Part shown: positions 43,736 through 53,296 of the stretch, piece by piece
Numbering within the stretch: the first letter of the stretch is position 1
Layout: every line of letters begins with the position of its first letter
NCBI RefSeq assembly: GCF_003967515.1
Contig: NZ_BIFQ01000001.1
Location: 992,001-1,056,000 of the forward strand
DNA: 64,000 nt
Direction of reading: 5' to 3'
Origin: Dictyobacter aurantiacus
Lineage (GTDB): Bacteria > Chloroflexota > Ktedonobacteria > Ktedonobacterales > Ktedonobacteraceae
Position numbers and translations under genes: made by a program
Notes under the pieces: generated by a model
Told to the model about the DNA's origin: nothing
Seen by the model: the letters and a program-made list of their open reading frames with translations, nothing else
Database searches by the model: none

Positions 43736-45080
43736 GAGTCTGTCAAGACTTTTGTGTATGTATTTTGCTCTATTGGGGAAAACGCTCCCCAAAGAGCAAA
43801 GCAAAGCAATTGAGCGCTGGCACCCAATGGTAAATGGGCATGGTCCACTTTTTGGCAATATTGAACATGGCCAGGTACACGACTTTGTAGACGGCTTCCT
43901 CGGAGGGGAACATGCGGTGGTTCCGTGTCACCTTGCGCAATGACATGTTGACTGACTCAATTGCGTTGGTGGTATAGATCACTTTGCGAATATCTTCTGG
44001 ATAGGTAAACAACGGGATAACATGGCTCCAGTGGCTTCTCCATAACTTACTGATGCTCGCATATTTTGGGTCCCATTTCTCTGCAAACAGTTCTAACTGA
44101 AATTCCGCTTCCATTTCCGTGGCGGCGGCATAGATCTGCTTCAAGTCGGCGGCCACCTCCTTGCGGTGCTTGTAGGACACATATTTGAGCGAGTTGCGCA
44201 CCATGTGCACCATACACAGTTGGACCTGGGTCTGCGGATAGAGCGTTTCGATGGCTTCGGGCAAGCCAGTGAGCCCATCCACACAAGCGACAAACATATC
44301 TTTGAGTCCCCGATTGTGCAACTCGGTGAACACGGAAAGCCAGAATTTGGCGCCTTCGTTGTGGCCTAACCACATTCCAAGCAATTCTTTTTGGCCCTGC
44401 ATGTTGACCCCTAAAGCCAGATAGAGGGCGCGATTGATGATGCGCTGGTTCTCCCGTACTTTGACCACCAGGCAGTCCACGTAGACAATCGGGTAAAGCA
44501 CCTCCAGCGGGCGATTCTGCCACTGACGCACCTCATCAAGCACGGCTTCGGTGACATTGGAGACAAACGTGGCTGAAATGTCAACACCATAGAGCTCCTG
44601 GATCTGCGCTTGAATATCACGGGTCGTCATGCCACGGGCGTAGAGCGCCAGGATCTTCTCGTCAAAGCCCTCCAGCCGTGTTTCATGCTTGGGGATCAAG
44701 ACAGGCTCAAAACTGGCATCACGATCCCGTGGCATGTCAATGCTCACCACTCCTTGTGATCCTTTGAGGGTTTTGCGGCTGCGTCCATTGCGGACGTTGG
44801 TGCATTCTTCAGTGCGCTTGCCATGCTTAGGATAGCCGAGATGTTCTTCCATCTCTGCTTCCAAACAGCGTTCGATCAACGCGCCAGTGAGTTGTTTGAG
44901 AAATCCGCCTTCAGCGAGCAGCTGTTTCGGATCGCTGCATTCTTTGAGCAGTTCATCAATGAGTTCGCGTCGAATGGTCATACGTTTTTTCTCTTCTTCC
45001 ATCTTCCTCATCCTATTATACGTTACGTCTTACGTATCACGTATTACGTATTATTTACACAAAATATTTTACACACTCTC
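43736..45080 (-). mobile_element. IS256-family insertion sequence
   Basis: An intact transposase is flanked by imperfect inverted repeats beginning GAGTCTGTC (43736) and GAGAGTGTG (45080, inverted), both continuing to TTTTGTGTA. No clear target duplication was seen. The right leader contains short repeated TACGTA motifs (45024-45053). Confidence 0.75.
43770..45011 (-). CDS. IS256-family (Mutator-type) transposase
   Basis: The 413-aa length and motifs are typical of IS256: EEHLGYPKHGKR near the start, the first Asp in YPIVYVDCLVVKVRENQ and the second in MFVACVDGLTGLPEAIETLY. The C-W-x2-H-like and final Glu region reads YTTNAIESVNMSLRKVTRNH. The frame is uninterrupted, so it may be active. ATG 45011 or the ATG nine bases later could start translation. 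Confidence 0.95.
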   Translation of the reverse strand: MRKMEEEKKRMTIRRELIDELLKECSDPKQLLAEGGFLKQLTGALIERCLEAEMEEHLGYPKHGKRTEECTNVRNGRSRKTLKGSQGVVSIDMPRDRDASFEPVLIPKHETRLEGFDEKILALYARGMTTRDIQAQIQELYGVDISATFVSNVTEAVLDEVRQWQNRPLEVLYPIVYVDCLVVKVRENQRIINRALYLALGVNMQGQKELLGMWLGHNEGAKFWLSVFTELHNRGLKDMFVACVDGLTGLPEAIETLYPQTQVQLCMVHMVRNSLKYVSYKHRKEVAADLKQIYAAATEMEAEFQLELFAEKWDPKYASISKLWRSHWSHVIPLFTYPEDIRKVIYTTNAIESVNMSLRKVTRNHRMFPSEEAVYKVVYLAMFNIAKKWTMPIYHWVPALNCFALLFGERFPQ

Positions 45081-45339
45081 TGCCGTCTCCGGGTGATCGT
45101 TGCCACCCGTTCATCTCCGTCTATCCACTGCCTGTCGTATCAATATTTCAGCTGCTCAACGTTCTCACGGAGAGTTGGTAGACGCACCAATTGCCCAGTG
45201 TGTTTGCTACTTCTTGATGATCAGGCCTCGCAGTTTGTTCCAAAGGGGCCTAGGCCTCATGATAAAACCAATCTGCACGATCGACATCACGGTTCCCAGT
45301 CATCTCACCGCCCACTAACAGAATACGAAAACACAAAGC

Positions 45340-46221
45340 TCATCGAAGATAGTGGTTCAACACCACATCCACGCGTTCATGGCCCAGAGCATGCGAGACC
45401 TGGTGCGTTGCCGCGATGTCGTAATCCGTTGCCTTGAGTCGCCTGCCTGCTGGAGGTAACGTGCGATCGGGGGCATGAGACAGGTAGCGTTGCTGTGCTG
45501 ACGCGCGCCGATAGCTCTGGACATCCATCGCCTTCGGAATGTGCTCGAAGACGTGCTCATTCGGGTCTCTTCCCTGAACCACGGGCTTGATAGCATCTGC
45601 ATAGTCGGCAAGGACCGGCACTGTTCTCGCCTTGCCGCCTTTCCCATTTCTGACAGAGACCTCGATCGCGCCGGACTCTGTGCAGTGCACCTCCTTGATG
45701 AGAAGTTCGCGCAGCTCGGCGTGCCGCAATCCGGTTGCACGTGCGAACAGGACCAGATCAGGCCAGTGCGCCGGTTGAAAGTGGGCATCCTGCCTGACCG
45801 GTCCACGCGAACGAGTGATGCTCTTTTGGGTACGTGATGGAAGCACCACCTCAGCCGCCAGGTGGTGATTGCCGAACACCTTGCGCAATGCCGATCGCTG
45901 CGTCGCCAGGGTATAGGGACTCTTCTGGGCCGCGATCTGTTCTCTCAGGTAGCAGCAGGCCAGTTCATCCAGCCGCTCATAGAGCTGCGCCAATCGCTTA
46001 ATGTCGTGATTGGTTCTGGCCCAATTGACAAACGCAAAGACCTGCTGCTGATAGGTCTTGCGCGTCCCGTAGGAATAAATCTGCTCCGTCACCACTGGCC
46101 AACACAGTTCAGGCATGCGTAGGCGCAGCTCTTGCTTGGCCTGATAGCGGCTCTGGCCGATTGCCATCAAACTATCCAGGAGCAACTGCGTTTCATAGAT
46201 GATGCTAGGCCGACTTCCCAT
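45340..46221 (-). CDS. Tyrosine recombinase with a disturbed start
   Basis: Starting at ATG 46221 the protein is 293 aa. It has a SAM-like N-terminal domain (TRKTYQQQVFAFVNWA), the box I Arg (ATGLRHAELREL, about residue 160), a catalytic-Lys loop (NGKGGKARTVPVL) and the terminal LGHERVDVVLNHYLR with the Tyr nucleophile. The usual HxxR box is weak. A 20-bp tandem duplication just upstream has moved the AAAGGAG site from 8 to 28 bases away and created an out-of-frame ATG at 46241, so expression may be reduced. No nearby excisionase. Confidence 0.82.
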   Translation of the reverse strand: MGSRPSIIYETQLLLDSLMAIGQSRYQAKQELRLRMPELCWPVVTEQIYSYGTRKTYQQQVFAFVNWARTNHDIKRLAQLYERLDELACCYLREQIAAQKSPYTLATQRSALRKVFGNHHLAAEVVLPSRTQKSITRSRGPVRQDAHFQPAHWPDLVLFARATGLRHAELRELLIKEVHCTESGAIEVSVRNGKGGKARTVPVLADYADAIKPVVQGRDPNEHVFEHIPKAMDVQSYRRASAQQRYLSHAPDRTLPPAGRRLKATDYDIAATHQVSHALGHERVDVVLNHYLR

Positions 46222-46249
46222 CGGCTCGACCGACTTCCCATCGGCTCGA
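46210..46249. repeat. 20-bp tandem duplication at the integrase start
   Basis: Two exact 20-base copies (46210-46229 and 46230-46249) each contain the sequence TCGAGCCGATGGGAAG in minus orientation. Because 20 is not a multiple of three, the two ATGs are in different frames. Removing one copy restores a normal AAAGGAG-to-ATG spacing of eight bases. Confidence 0.95.
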
Positions 46250-46311
46250 CTCCTTTCACAACAATAATCAACAGACGATGCCAGGTACACGGTTTCGCAC
46301 CACGAGAACAA

Positions 46312-47722
46312 TGGTCACGGTAAGGAATTCGGCGAGGTCTTGCCATCACTCAGGTGCCGTATGCGGGTGCCCCGAAACACTTCATCTGGCAGCGAAGCTG
46401 TTTATATCCACAAAAATTGAGGACCATCACCCCTCTCCTGAGCGGTAGAGAAGCGCAGCGCGATCGAAACGACAGGATAACGCACGACAGGGAACAATCG
46501 AAAAAGGTGGGAGGTGGGACTGATCAGATGCATCCTGGCCCTCACATACAGGTATGTGAAGAGATGCATCGTGTGTCAGTACCGCAGCCTCCTGGTCCCT
46601 GTTTCTCTGCCAAAGCCAGCTCAACACACTCTTTTCTCTGCGCAGAACACAGATAAAAGCAGGAGCGAATTGCGCGCCAAGGTGGACGGGAAACTCCACA
46701 TCATAGAGCTGCAGCAGTTGTACAGCTGGCTCCTATGTATGGCCTACTCCACAAGAAAAGAAGGAGTACTCAGCCAGATAGTTACACTGTGAGCGTATCA
46801 AACCCGGTGGGAGACTCCAGGGGCAGCAGGTAGGTAGAAAGGCGTAGAAAACATCTCTTCGACGTTAATCACTGCAGAAAATATGATGTCATCAGGGCAC
46901 ATGTTTCTCATAATAATGCTTGTCGGCCCGTTTCTCACTTCACAGCCAGGCTGTACGGGGTTGTTCGGTACATCATACGCCTTTTGCTGTACAAAGACAG
47001 GATGTCTCTGTACCCGAGCGGATTGTACACATGAAATATGTACACGTACACCATTTCCATGGACGTGTACGGCAAAAGGCTGAACATCTTTCTCCCGAGA
47101 TGGTGGAGGAAGAGCTAAAATAATATCCTACACAAACTGCATCAGCTCACGCGCGGCATGATAACGTTGGGCAATCGGTGTTGGCGCCTCGTAATGCCGT
47201 GCAGCTAGCACCTGTTGCTGCACTTGAGGGACTCGATGAGCTGACGAAAAGAAGCATGAAGAAAGCGGGCAGACCAAATCAGACCATTTTGTATGATTGT
47301 ACAAAGTGTTCAAAGCGCGTAAAGGAGCGTCTCAGACTATATATAAACACTGGCTATTAGCTCGACTGGTGGATACTGGCCGTAGGCCAACCGGGACAAC
47401 GGCGACAGATAAAAATAACAAGGCTATTGGCATCTCCTAGAACCAACCCGGTTGATCCTGGAAGGTGCCAGGCGCTGGGCTACCAGGGATGCATCATCGA
47501 CTGATCCTTTCAATCTGCGACTGTGAATGAGAGTTTAACCATGGAAGCACATCGAAAAAGAGGAGAAGGCGAGCGAGCAATGCTCTCAGCATGCTTTTTT
47601 CCTGGTGCCGATCTTCTCGGCAACGTATACTGAGGAAGTGTTTTATTGAATGATACGATCATAATACGCTGGTCTCAATCACAATCTCGCCGTCACAACA
47701 TGAACGAAAAGGAAATCCTTAT
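46312..47722. other. 1.4-kb region without a supported gene
   Basis: Only short overlapping frames are present. A minus frame at 47128-47313 (LAARHYEAPTPIAQRYHAAR) has no start signal and could be a remnant. A cluster of GTAC sites lies at 46952-47070, with the arms CCTTTTGCTGTAC and GTACGGCAAAAGG inverted around it. No transposase or RNA gene was recognised. Confidence 0.5.
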
Positions 47723-48568
47723 ATGCAATGTACCGTCCGTGGCGTTCCTCTCTTCTACGAATCCTATGGAACAGGTACTCCCATTATTTTACTGCATGGG
47801 TTTTCTAGTGACCATCGCCAGATAAAAGGCAGTATGGAGCCACTGTTTACCCAACAGCAGGGATGGCAGCGGATCTATCTCGACCTGCCCGGTATGGGAC
47901 AAACACCTGGCAGTGTGTCTATTCAGGGGACTGATGACATCCTCGATGTGGTCGTCGATTTTATCGATGCGCTCATCCCTGGGCAACCGTTTCTTCTGGT
48001 GGGAGATTCGTATGGTGGATATCTGAGCCAGGGGGTGCTTCACTATAAGTTTGAGCAGGTTGCCGGGATGGCGCTCATTTGCTCAGGGCTGATTATGGAA
48101 CGCTCCCAACGGGATCTTCCGCCGCGGGCGGTGATGGTTGAAGATCGCGCCCTGTTGACCATGCTGGATACAGCCGATGCAGAGGAATTTACGTCGATGG
48201 CCGTTGTGCAGGATCGCGACCATTGGGAGCGTTTTCGAGACGAGGTTCTCAGTGGAGCCAAACTAGCAGATGAAGCGTTTCTTCAAAAGATCCTTCAGCG
48301 CTACAGTTGTTCATTCGACGTTGGAAAACTTCCTCGACCTTTCACCAGGCCGGTTGTGCTTCTCGCGGGAAGGCAAGACCATATCGCAGGGTACCGCGAT
48401 GCCTGGCGCATTCTAGAAAACTATCCCCATGGAACGTTCGCGGTACTCGACCGCGCCGGTCATGATTTGCAGATCGAGCAACCTCACCTCTTCAATGCTC
48501 TGGTCAGCGAGTGGCTCAATCGAGTACGGGAGTCGATGCAATCATACACACTCAACGAGATGAGTTAA
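47723..48568 (+). CDS. Alpha/beta hydrolase
   Basis: The 281-aa protein has the alpha/beta hydrolase fold: the oxyanion segment LLHGFSSDHRQ near 24-34, the nucleophile elbow GDSYGG near 94, a catalytic Asp in AGRQDHIAG near 218, and the His in DRAGHDLQIEQ near 248. Substrate cannot be told from sequence; esterase, lactonase or peptidase are all possible. AAAGGAAA lies about nine bases upstream. It stands alone between a gene-poor region and an IS701 element. Confidence 0.92.
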   Translation: MQCTVRGVPLFYESYGTGTPIILLHGFSSDHRQIKGSMEPLFTQQQGWQRIYLDLPGMGQTPGSVSIQGTDDILDVVVDFIDALIPGQPFLLVGDSYGGYLSQGVLHYKFEQVAGMALICSGLIMERSQRDLPPRAVMVEDRALLTMLDTADAEEFTSMAVVQDRDHWERFRDEVLSGAKLADEAFLQKILQRYSCSFDVGKLPRPFTRPVVLLAGRQDHIAGYRDAWRILENYPHGTFAVLDRAGHDLQIEQPHLFNALVSEWLNRVRESMQSYTLNEMS

Positions 48569-48874
48569 AGGGTGCATCATCACTATCGATACTCTCCACA
48601 CACATATTATCTAAAATTACTTCATAGATATAACATATCTCTTCCCCTGACTAATTTCATGTATATCTCATGAGATGCGCATGAAATTCTAGTCCTGGTC
48701 TTGGAGAGAAACAATTAGTATTCAAATCATTCATTGCAAAAACACCTTTTTTCTCACTACAGCCGCACTTGTTAACCCAACCAGAAAAAAAGCTTCATCG
48801 CTTCACTTTCCAGATGTGACATTCTGTAAGGGCCAACTCCAAACACAGAAGAATCCATCGAAAAGGAGAGCAAT
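48569..48874. other. Intergenic region before IS701
   Basis: AT-rich, with a small hairpin AATTTCATG/CATGAAATT at about 48651-48685. AAGGAGAG before 48875 is the transposase ribosome-binding site. I could not define the left end of the IS701 element. Confidence 0.4.
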
Positions 48875-50239
48875 ATGAAGCCGTCTGACCATACCATATC
48901 ACAGTCAACCAGGACTACCCTGACCGATGTCGTGCATTGGAACCGGGAATTAGAACACGTCCATAGCCGCATTGCTCCTCGTTTTGCCCGGCCCGAACCC
49001 TGGCTTCGCGTGCTTGCCTATCTGCACGGTTTGCTCAGCGAGATCCCGCGCAAAAATGGTTGGCAGATTGCTGAGCATGCCAGGGAAGCGCGCCCTGATG
49101 GGATGCAGCGTTTGCTGACCAGCACCGTTTGGGATGCCAATCTGGTGCGCGATGACCTGCGTACCTATGTCCTGGAGCGCATCGGTGACGTTCAAGCGAT
49201 CCTGGCCATTGACGAGACCAGCTTTCCCAAACAAGGACGCAAGTCCGTAGGAGTCAAGCGTCAGTATTGCGGGACAGCCAAACGGCTCCAGAACTGCCAG
49301 GTCGGTGTTTTTGTCTCCTACATTGGTACACAAGGACACACCTTACTGGATCGTGAGCTCTACATTCCCAAATGCTGGTTCGAGGATTCTGAACGCTGCC
49401 GTGAAGCGGGGATTCCGGAAACGGCGCATTTCCAGACCAAATGTGAGTTAGCCAGACGGATGCTTGAGCGGGTTGACCAGGCGCAGATCCCCGTTGCCTG
49501 GGTGGTCGCGGATACCGTCTATGGAAGTAATCAAGATCTGCGCGATTGGCTCTTTCTCCATCACTCCAGCTATGTGCTGGCGGTGAGGTGCGATGAACCG
49601 GTAGAAATCATGACCCCACAGGGACGCCAGCGCATGACGGTCGCAGAAGCTCAGGCGCGCTTTCTGCACACACACGATTGGCAGCGTCTCTCGATGGGTG
49701 AAGGCACTAAAGGACCACGCTGGTTTGACTGGGCCGTTCTCCCCATGCTGTATCGATGTGAGGATGATGGACGGCACTGGTTACTCATTCGCCGCCATCC
49801 GACCGATGCCACTGACCAAAAGTATTACGTTGTCTTTAGCCCAGCGGGGACTCCCCTGTCCGTGATGGTGAACGCCATTGGAGCACGGTGGGGGATTGAG
49901 GAGGATTTTCAAACCGGCAAAGGCCTGGGGCTTGATCAGTATGAGGTACGCACCTGGACCGCCTGGTATCGACATATCACGCTCGTGATGCTTGCGCTTG
50001 CTTTTTTGACGAGTCTGTGTGTCCAGGATCAAGCGATCAAGACAGCAAGCCGAGAAGCCCCGCAACACGCGCTCTCCCCCCAGCCATTGACGAGGCCTGA
50101 GATGTGTCACCTGCTTGGTCACCTGATCTGGCCTGTCCCTCACAATGTGTCGTTTCTGCTCGCCTGGTCTTGGTGGCGAAGGTGCCATCAGCGCCGAGCG
50201 AGCTATTACCATATCAGACGTCGTCTCAAGGCAGGATAA
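48875..50239 (+). CDS. IS701-family transposase
   Basis: The 454-aa protein matches IS701 throughout: RKNGWQIAEHAREARPDGMQ (about 60-80), the first catalytic Asp in ILAIDETSFPKQGRKSVGV, the second in WVVADTVYGSN, and the Glu region ARWGIEEDFQTGKGLGLDQY near 340. The C-terminal RRASYYHIRRRL is also typical. The frame is complete and may be active. Terminal repeats were not resolved by eye. Confidence 0.95.
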   Translation: MKPSDHTISQSTRTTLTDVVHWNRELEHVHSRIAPRFARPEPWLRVLAYLHGLLSEIPRKNGWQIAEHAREARPDGMQRLLTSTVWDANLVRDDLRTYVLERIGDVQAILAIDETSFPKQGRKSVGVKRQYCGTAKRLQNCQVGVFVSYIGTQGHTLLDRELYIPKCWFEDSERCREAGIPETAHFQTKCELARRMLERVDQAQIPVAWVVADTVYGSNQDLRDWLFLHHSSYVLAVRCDEPVEIMTPQGRQRMTVAEAQARFLHTHDWQRLSMGEGTKGPRWFDWAVLPMLYRCEDDGRHWLLIRRHPTDATDQKYYVVFSPAGTPLSVMVNAIGARWGIEEDFQTGKGLGLDQYEVRTWTAWYRHITLVMLALAFLTSLCVQDQAIKTASREAPQHALSPQPLTRPEMCHLLGHLIWPVPHNVSFLLAWSWWRRCHQRRASYYHIRRRLKAG

Positions 50240-50309
50240 CCGTCCTGTTTTCTTGCTTACTTCCGTTCCTGGTGGGTGTGAGTCTCTCCATCCACAGTCG
50301 CTCCTGGGG

Positions 50310-50354
50310 AAAAATCCCCGGGAATGTTCCCCAGGATTTTTCCCGGGGATTTTT
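50310..50354 (+). terminator. Hairpin with AAAAA/TTTTT flanks after IS701
   Basis: AAAAATCCCCGGG at 50310-50322 pairs with CCCGGGGATTTTT at 50342-50354. It lies 70 bases after the transposase stop and could terminate on either strand. A competing GGGGAAAAATCC/GGATTTTTCCC pairing within it could allow alternative folds. Confidence 0.5.
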
Positions 50355-50399
50355 CAGGGAATCTTCCCTGTGTCGTCTTCTCGCGTGAAAGGAGAACTG

Positions 50400-51185
50400 A
50401 TGATGACCACGTTTCCATTGTTGACGTGCTGTGAACTGCTCAGCATTGATCCGAAGACGTTACGAAACTGGCTACGACAAGCCAATATGTCACTGCAGGT
50501 GCATCCCACCGACCGGCGTGCTAAATGTCTGAGCATGGAGCAAGTGCAGCATCTGGCGGCCCTGCACCATCGGGCCCTCCCGTCAAACCGAACTGAGACG
50601 TCATCGGTGAGTGAACCCATTCCCTTGCCAGATGAGGCCACTCGGCTCAAGCAGATAGCCTATCTCGAAGCACAAATGGCCTCGTTCCACCAACAGCTTA
50701 CTCAACTGTATCAACCTCCTCCAGTCATGTTGCCAACTCCTGCCCAGCAGAAACAGATCATGCTACAGGAGGATGTGCCAACGAGTGCCCAAGAGGTGAG
50801 CGGGGATGGCGCACCTGATACAGGACGTCAATACAGTTGGATTCCACTGCCTGCTGAAAGCCGCCGCCGCCGGGTCGTGCCTCTGATCGAATATGGGGCA
50901 GCAGGCACCTACGTGATCGTGTGTCCGCAGCAAGGAGAACTGCTCCTTGCTCCAGATACTCCTGCGTGGTTTGCCTGGTTAGCTTCCATCTCATCCTTTC
51001 GTTTTGTCGGGAAGGCCGGGCGTTTGGGTGCATGTCGGGGATATGATCAGGGACCAAGGCGGACCTGGTATGCCTATCGCACGATCCATCAGCGGGATTA
51101 CAAGCACTATCTGGGCACCACGGATCATCTGACGATCTCATGTCTGGAACATATGGCGGCAACATTCCAATCATACGTGGAGTAG
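50400..51185 (+). CDS. HTH protein with a C-terminal arm-type-like DNA-binding domain
   Basis: AAAGGAG six bases upstream sets ATG 50400 (261 aa). Residues 1-60 (CCELLSIDPKTLRNWLRQ) form a MerR-like HTH. A coiled coil and Pro/Gln linker follow. The C-terminal 100 residues contain FRFVGKAGRLGACRGYDQGP, then RTWYAYRTIHQRDYKHYLG and LTISCLEHMAATF. This pattern is seen in LuxR/MalT-type and integrase-associated proteins, and looks like the three-stranded arm-binding fold of tyrosine integrases. Placed between a transposase and an excisionase/integrase pair, it may regulate element transfer. Confidence 0.6.
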   Translation: MMTTFPLLTCCELLSIDPKTLRNWLRQANMSLQVHPTDRRAKCLSMEQVQHLAALHHRALPSNRTETSSVSEPIPLPDEATRLKQIAYLEAQMASFHQQLTQLYQPPPVMLPTPAQQKQIMLQEDVPTSAQEVSGDGAPDTGRQYSWIPLPAESRRRRVVPLIEYGAAGTYVIVCPQQGELLLAPDTPAWFAWLASISSFRFVGKAGRLGACRGYDQGPRRTWYAYRTIHQRDYKHYLGTTDHLTISCLEHMAATFQSYVE

Positions 51186-51415
51186 TGCTCCTTCACTGAG
51201 CCATTCTACGTTCCTACTGCTCTCTGCCTTCACACAAGTGCGGCTGTAGTGAGATGTTCTACCTACTCCTCCGCTACTCCCCCCTTCACCTGCCTGCTGC
51301 ACCAGTGCTATCAGTCCCAGAGCAGTATGATCGGAGTAGATCGCGTTCCTCGATAGAGGATCAAGCATCCCGAAAGATACTGTACGATCACCATAGTTAC
51401 AGAAGGATTACAGCA

Positions 51416-51622
51416 ATGCAGCAGGAACATGAACACAATATCCAGCCACTGCTCCTCACCGTTCCACAGGCAGCTCGGAGTCTCGGCATCTCTCGTGCCA
51501 AGCTCTATGTGCTGCTCGCACAGCAGCAAGGGCCTCCGGTCATTCGTTTTGGGAGATCCGTACGCATCTCCGTCGACTCTCTTCAGAAATGGATTAAAAA
51601 ACAGGAAAACGTATCTCTGTAA
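51416..51622 (+). CDS. Excisionase-like small HTH protein
   Basis: The 68-aa protein is a single MerR/excisionase (HTH_17) domain: LTVPQAARSLGISRAKLYVL, then a basic wing (IRFGRSVRISVDSLQKWI). AGAAGGA is eight bases before ATG 51416. It lies 276 bases ahead of an integrase gene on the same strand, the usual xis-int order of integrative elements. Confidence 0.88.
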   Translation: MQQEHEHNIQPLLLTVPQAARSLGISRAKLYVLLAQQQGPPVIRFGRSVRISVDSLQKWIKKQENVSL

Positions 51623-51897
51623 GTGTCCTATTTTCTGGGAGCCTGGCTTCAGGATACTGCGCAGCCACACGTGCTTCCAGAAATGGATATGCTCTATCAG
51701 CATCGGCCTGGCAACCCTGTAGAAGTAAGAGTTTATGTTTTTTTGACTATAAGAATAGACATACGTGAATGTAATTACTTATCGCTCATTTTTTCTCCAA
51801 AGGTACGCCTCTTCTTTCATGAGCAAGCTCAATATGATACGATACAGGTGTCTGCTAGTTGGATAGTCGGGCACTTGATATGAGAAGGAGTGCCCCT

Positions 51898-53037
51898 ATG
51901 GTTGCAAAACGCGGACGAGGTGAAGGGTCCATTTACCAGAGAAAAGATGGCCGCTGGACTGCCGAGATCTCCGTTGAAGGCGGAAAGAGCAAGTTCCTCT
52001 ACGGGAAAACGCGGAAGGAAGTCCAGGAAAAGTTGAAGGTCGCCCTGTACGAGCAGCAAAAAGGCATGCTCGTGACGGGTCCACAGCAAAAGGTCGGGCA
52101 GTTTCTCACCCACTGGCTAGAGGACGTGCACAAGCAGAGCATCCGCTCTCGGACGTACGAGCGATATGAGGAGATTGTACGGTTGCACCTGGTGCCAGGA
52201 ATCGGACATCACCAGCTCCAAAAGCTCTCGCCGCAACATATCCAATCATTTTATAAGAAGAAACTGGAGGAGGGTCTTTCAAACACCACCGTCATTAGCT
52301 TTCACAATATCCTGCACAAAGCCCTGGAAACAGCTGTCCGCTGGAATCTGATCGGACGCAATACGTGCGACCTGGTGTCGCCACCCAGGCGAAAGCGCTT
52401 TGAGATTCAACCGCTCACGATGCAGCAGATCCACCAGTTCCTGGCCGTGGCCCACGGACACCGGCAGGAGGCGCTGTTCATTCTTGCTCTGGCGACGGGC
52501 ATGCGCCGGGGAGAACTCCTTGGACTTAAGTGGCAGGATATCGACATGAACCGGGGCGTGCTGCAGGTACGCCGCATCCTTTCGAGGATCCCGAGCAAGC
52601 TTCCGGGCAAGGGATTCGAGGAGGCCGAGCCAAAGACGGAGAGGGGGCGACGGAGCATCGTCCTCCCACCCTTTACCATCGAGGTGCTGAAGCAGCACCG
52701 GATCAGACAGTTGGAGGCAAAGCTCAAGGCGGGCCTGGACTGGCAGGAACATGATTACGTGTTCTGTACGTCAATCGGGACGCATCTCAACCCGACGCGG
52801 GACGTCCTCGCGGTGCTCAAATCCTTGCTGGTTGAGGCCGGATTGCCCCATATCCGCTTCCATGATCTCCGGCACAGTTCGGCGACGATGCTGCTCGGCA
52901 TGAAGGTACATCCAAAGATCGTCCAGGAGATCCTGGGGCATAGCCAGATCAGCATCACAATGGATATCTATTCGCACGTGCTCCCGACGATGCAAGAGGA
53001 GGCAATGAACAAGCTCAATGACGCGCTACAGCAGTAA
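51898..53037 (+). CDS. Tyrosine site-specific integrase
   Basis: AGAAGGAG eight bases before ATG 51898 decides the start (379 aa); upstream in-frame starts lack an SD. An arm-type N-terminus (EGSIYQRKDGRWTAEIS, residues 8-24) precedes a core-binding SAM-like domain. The catalytic domain has Arg in GMRRGELLGLKW (about 204), HDLRHSSATMLL (about 322), and LGHSQISITMDIYSHVLP with Tyr near 356. All catalytic boxes are present, so it should be active. It pairs with the excisionase upstream and lies 130 bases from a possible att junction. Confidence 0.95.
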   Translation: MVAKRGRGEGSIYQRKDGRWTAEISVEGGKSKFLYGKTRKEVQEKLKVALYEQQKGMLVTGPQQKVGQFLTHWLEDVHKQSIRSRTYERYEEIVRLHLVPGIGHHQLQKLSPQHIQSFYKKKLEEGLSNTTVISFHNILHKALETAVRWNLIGRNTCDLVSPPRRKRFEIQPLTMQQIHQFLAVAHGHRQEALFILALATGMRRGELLGLKWQDIDMNRGVLQVRRILSRIPSKLPGKGFEEAEPKTERGRRSIVLPPFTIEVLKQHRIRQLEAKLKAGLDWQEHDYVFCTSIGTHLNPTRDVLAVLKSLLVEAGLPHIRFHDLRHSSATMLLGMKVHPKIVQEILGHSQISITMDIYSHVLPTMQEEAMNKLNDALQQ

Positions 53038-53062
53038 ACGGGGTTTCCTGTCAGCTCTCCTG

Positions 53063-53266
53063 TCAGGAGTCCATCAAGGAAGCAGAAGAGAATACGTAAA
53101 GCCAGCTGTAGAGCCAGTTGGGACGGATAAAAAGCACAGACAGGGTTCGAATCTCTCCTTCGGACAGGACGCCGAAGCCCGCTGTTTTGAGCGCCTCCTT
53201 GACGCGCTGAATAACCTGTTCGTACGGCCCTGCCAGCGTTGTTCCAAAGCTATACGTCTGTTCCAT
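53063..53266 (-). pseudogene. DUF302 protein, N-terminal fragment
   Basis: TYSFGTTLAGPYEQVIQRVK, then EALKTAGFGVLSE, is the conserved head of DUF302 proteins. After about 35 residues the homology ends near 53170, at a sequence containing GGAGAGATTCGAACCCTG (minus strand), and the rest reads unrelated residues. ATG 53266 has AGGGAGA upstream. The truncation point lies just beyond the integrase gene, as expected for an integration junction. Confidence 0.7.
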
Positions 53267-53296
53267 CGTTCTCTCCCTTTGTCTCATACTTTGCGC

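Noticed and set aside
45081..45339. A further transposase fragment
   Set aside because: Short frames hint at coding (for example LGLMIKPICTIDITV), but I could not match them to any family.
47128..47313. Small minus-strand protein
   Set aside because: No ribosome-binding site; it could only be a remnant of unknown origin.
53130..53175. A tRNA gene
   Set aside because: Only a T-arm-like and acceptor-like stretch is visible; no D-arm, anticodon arm or matching 5' acceptor was found.
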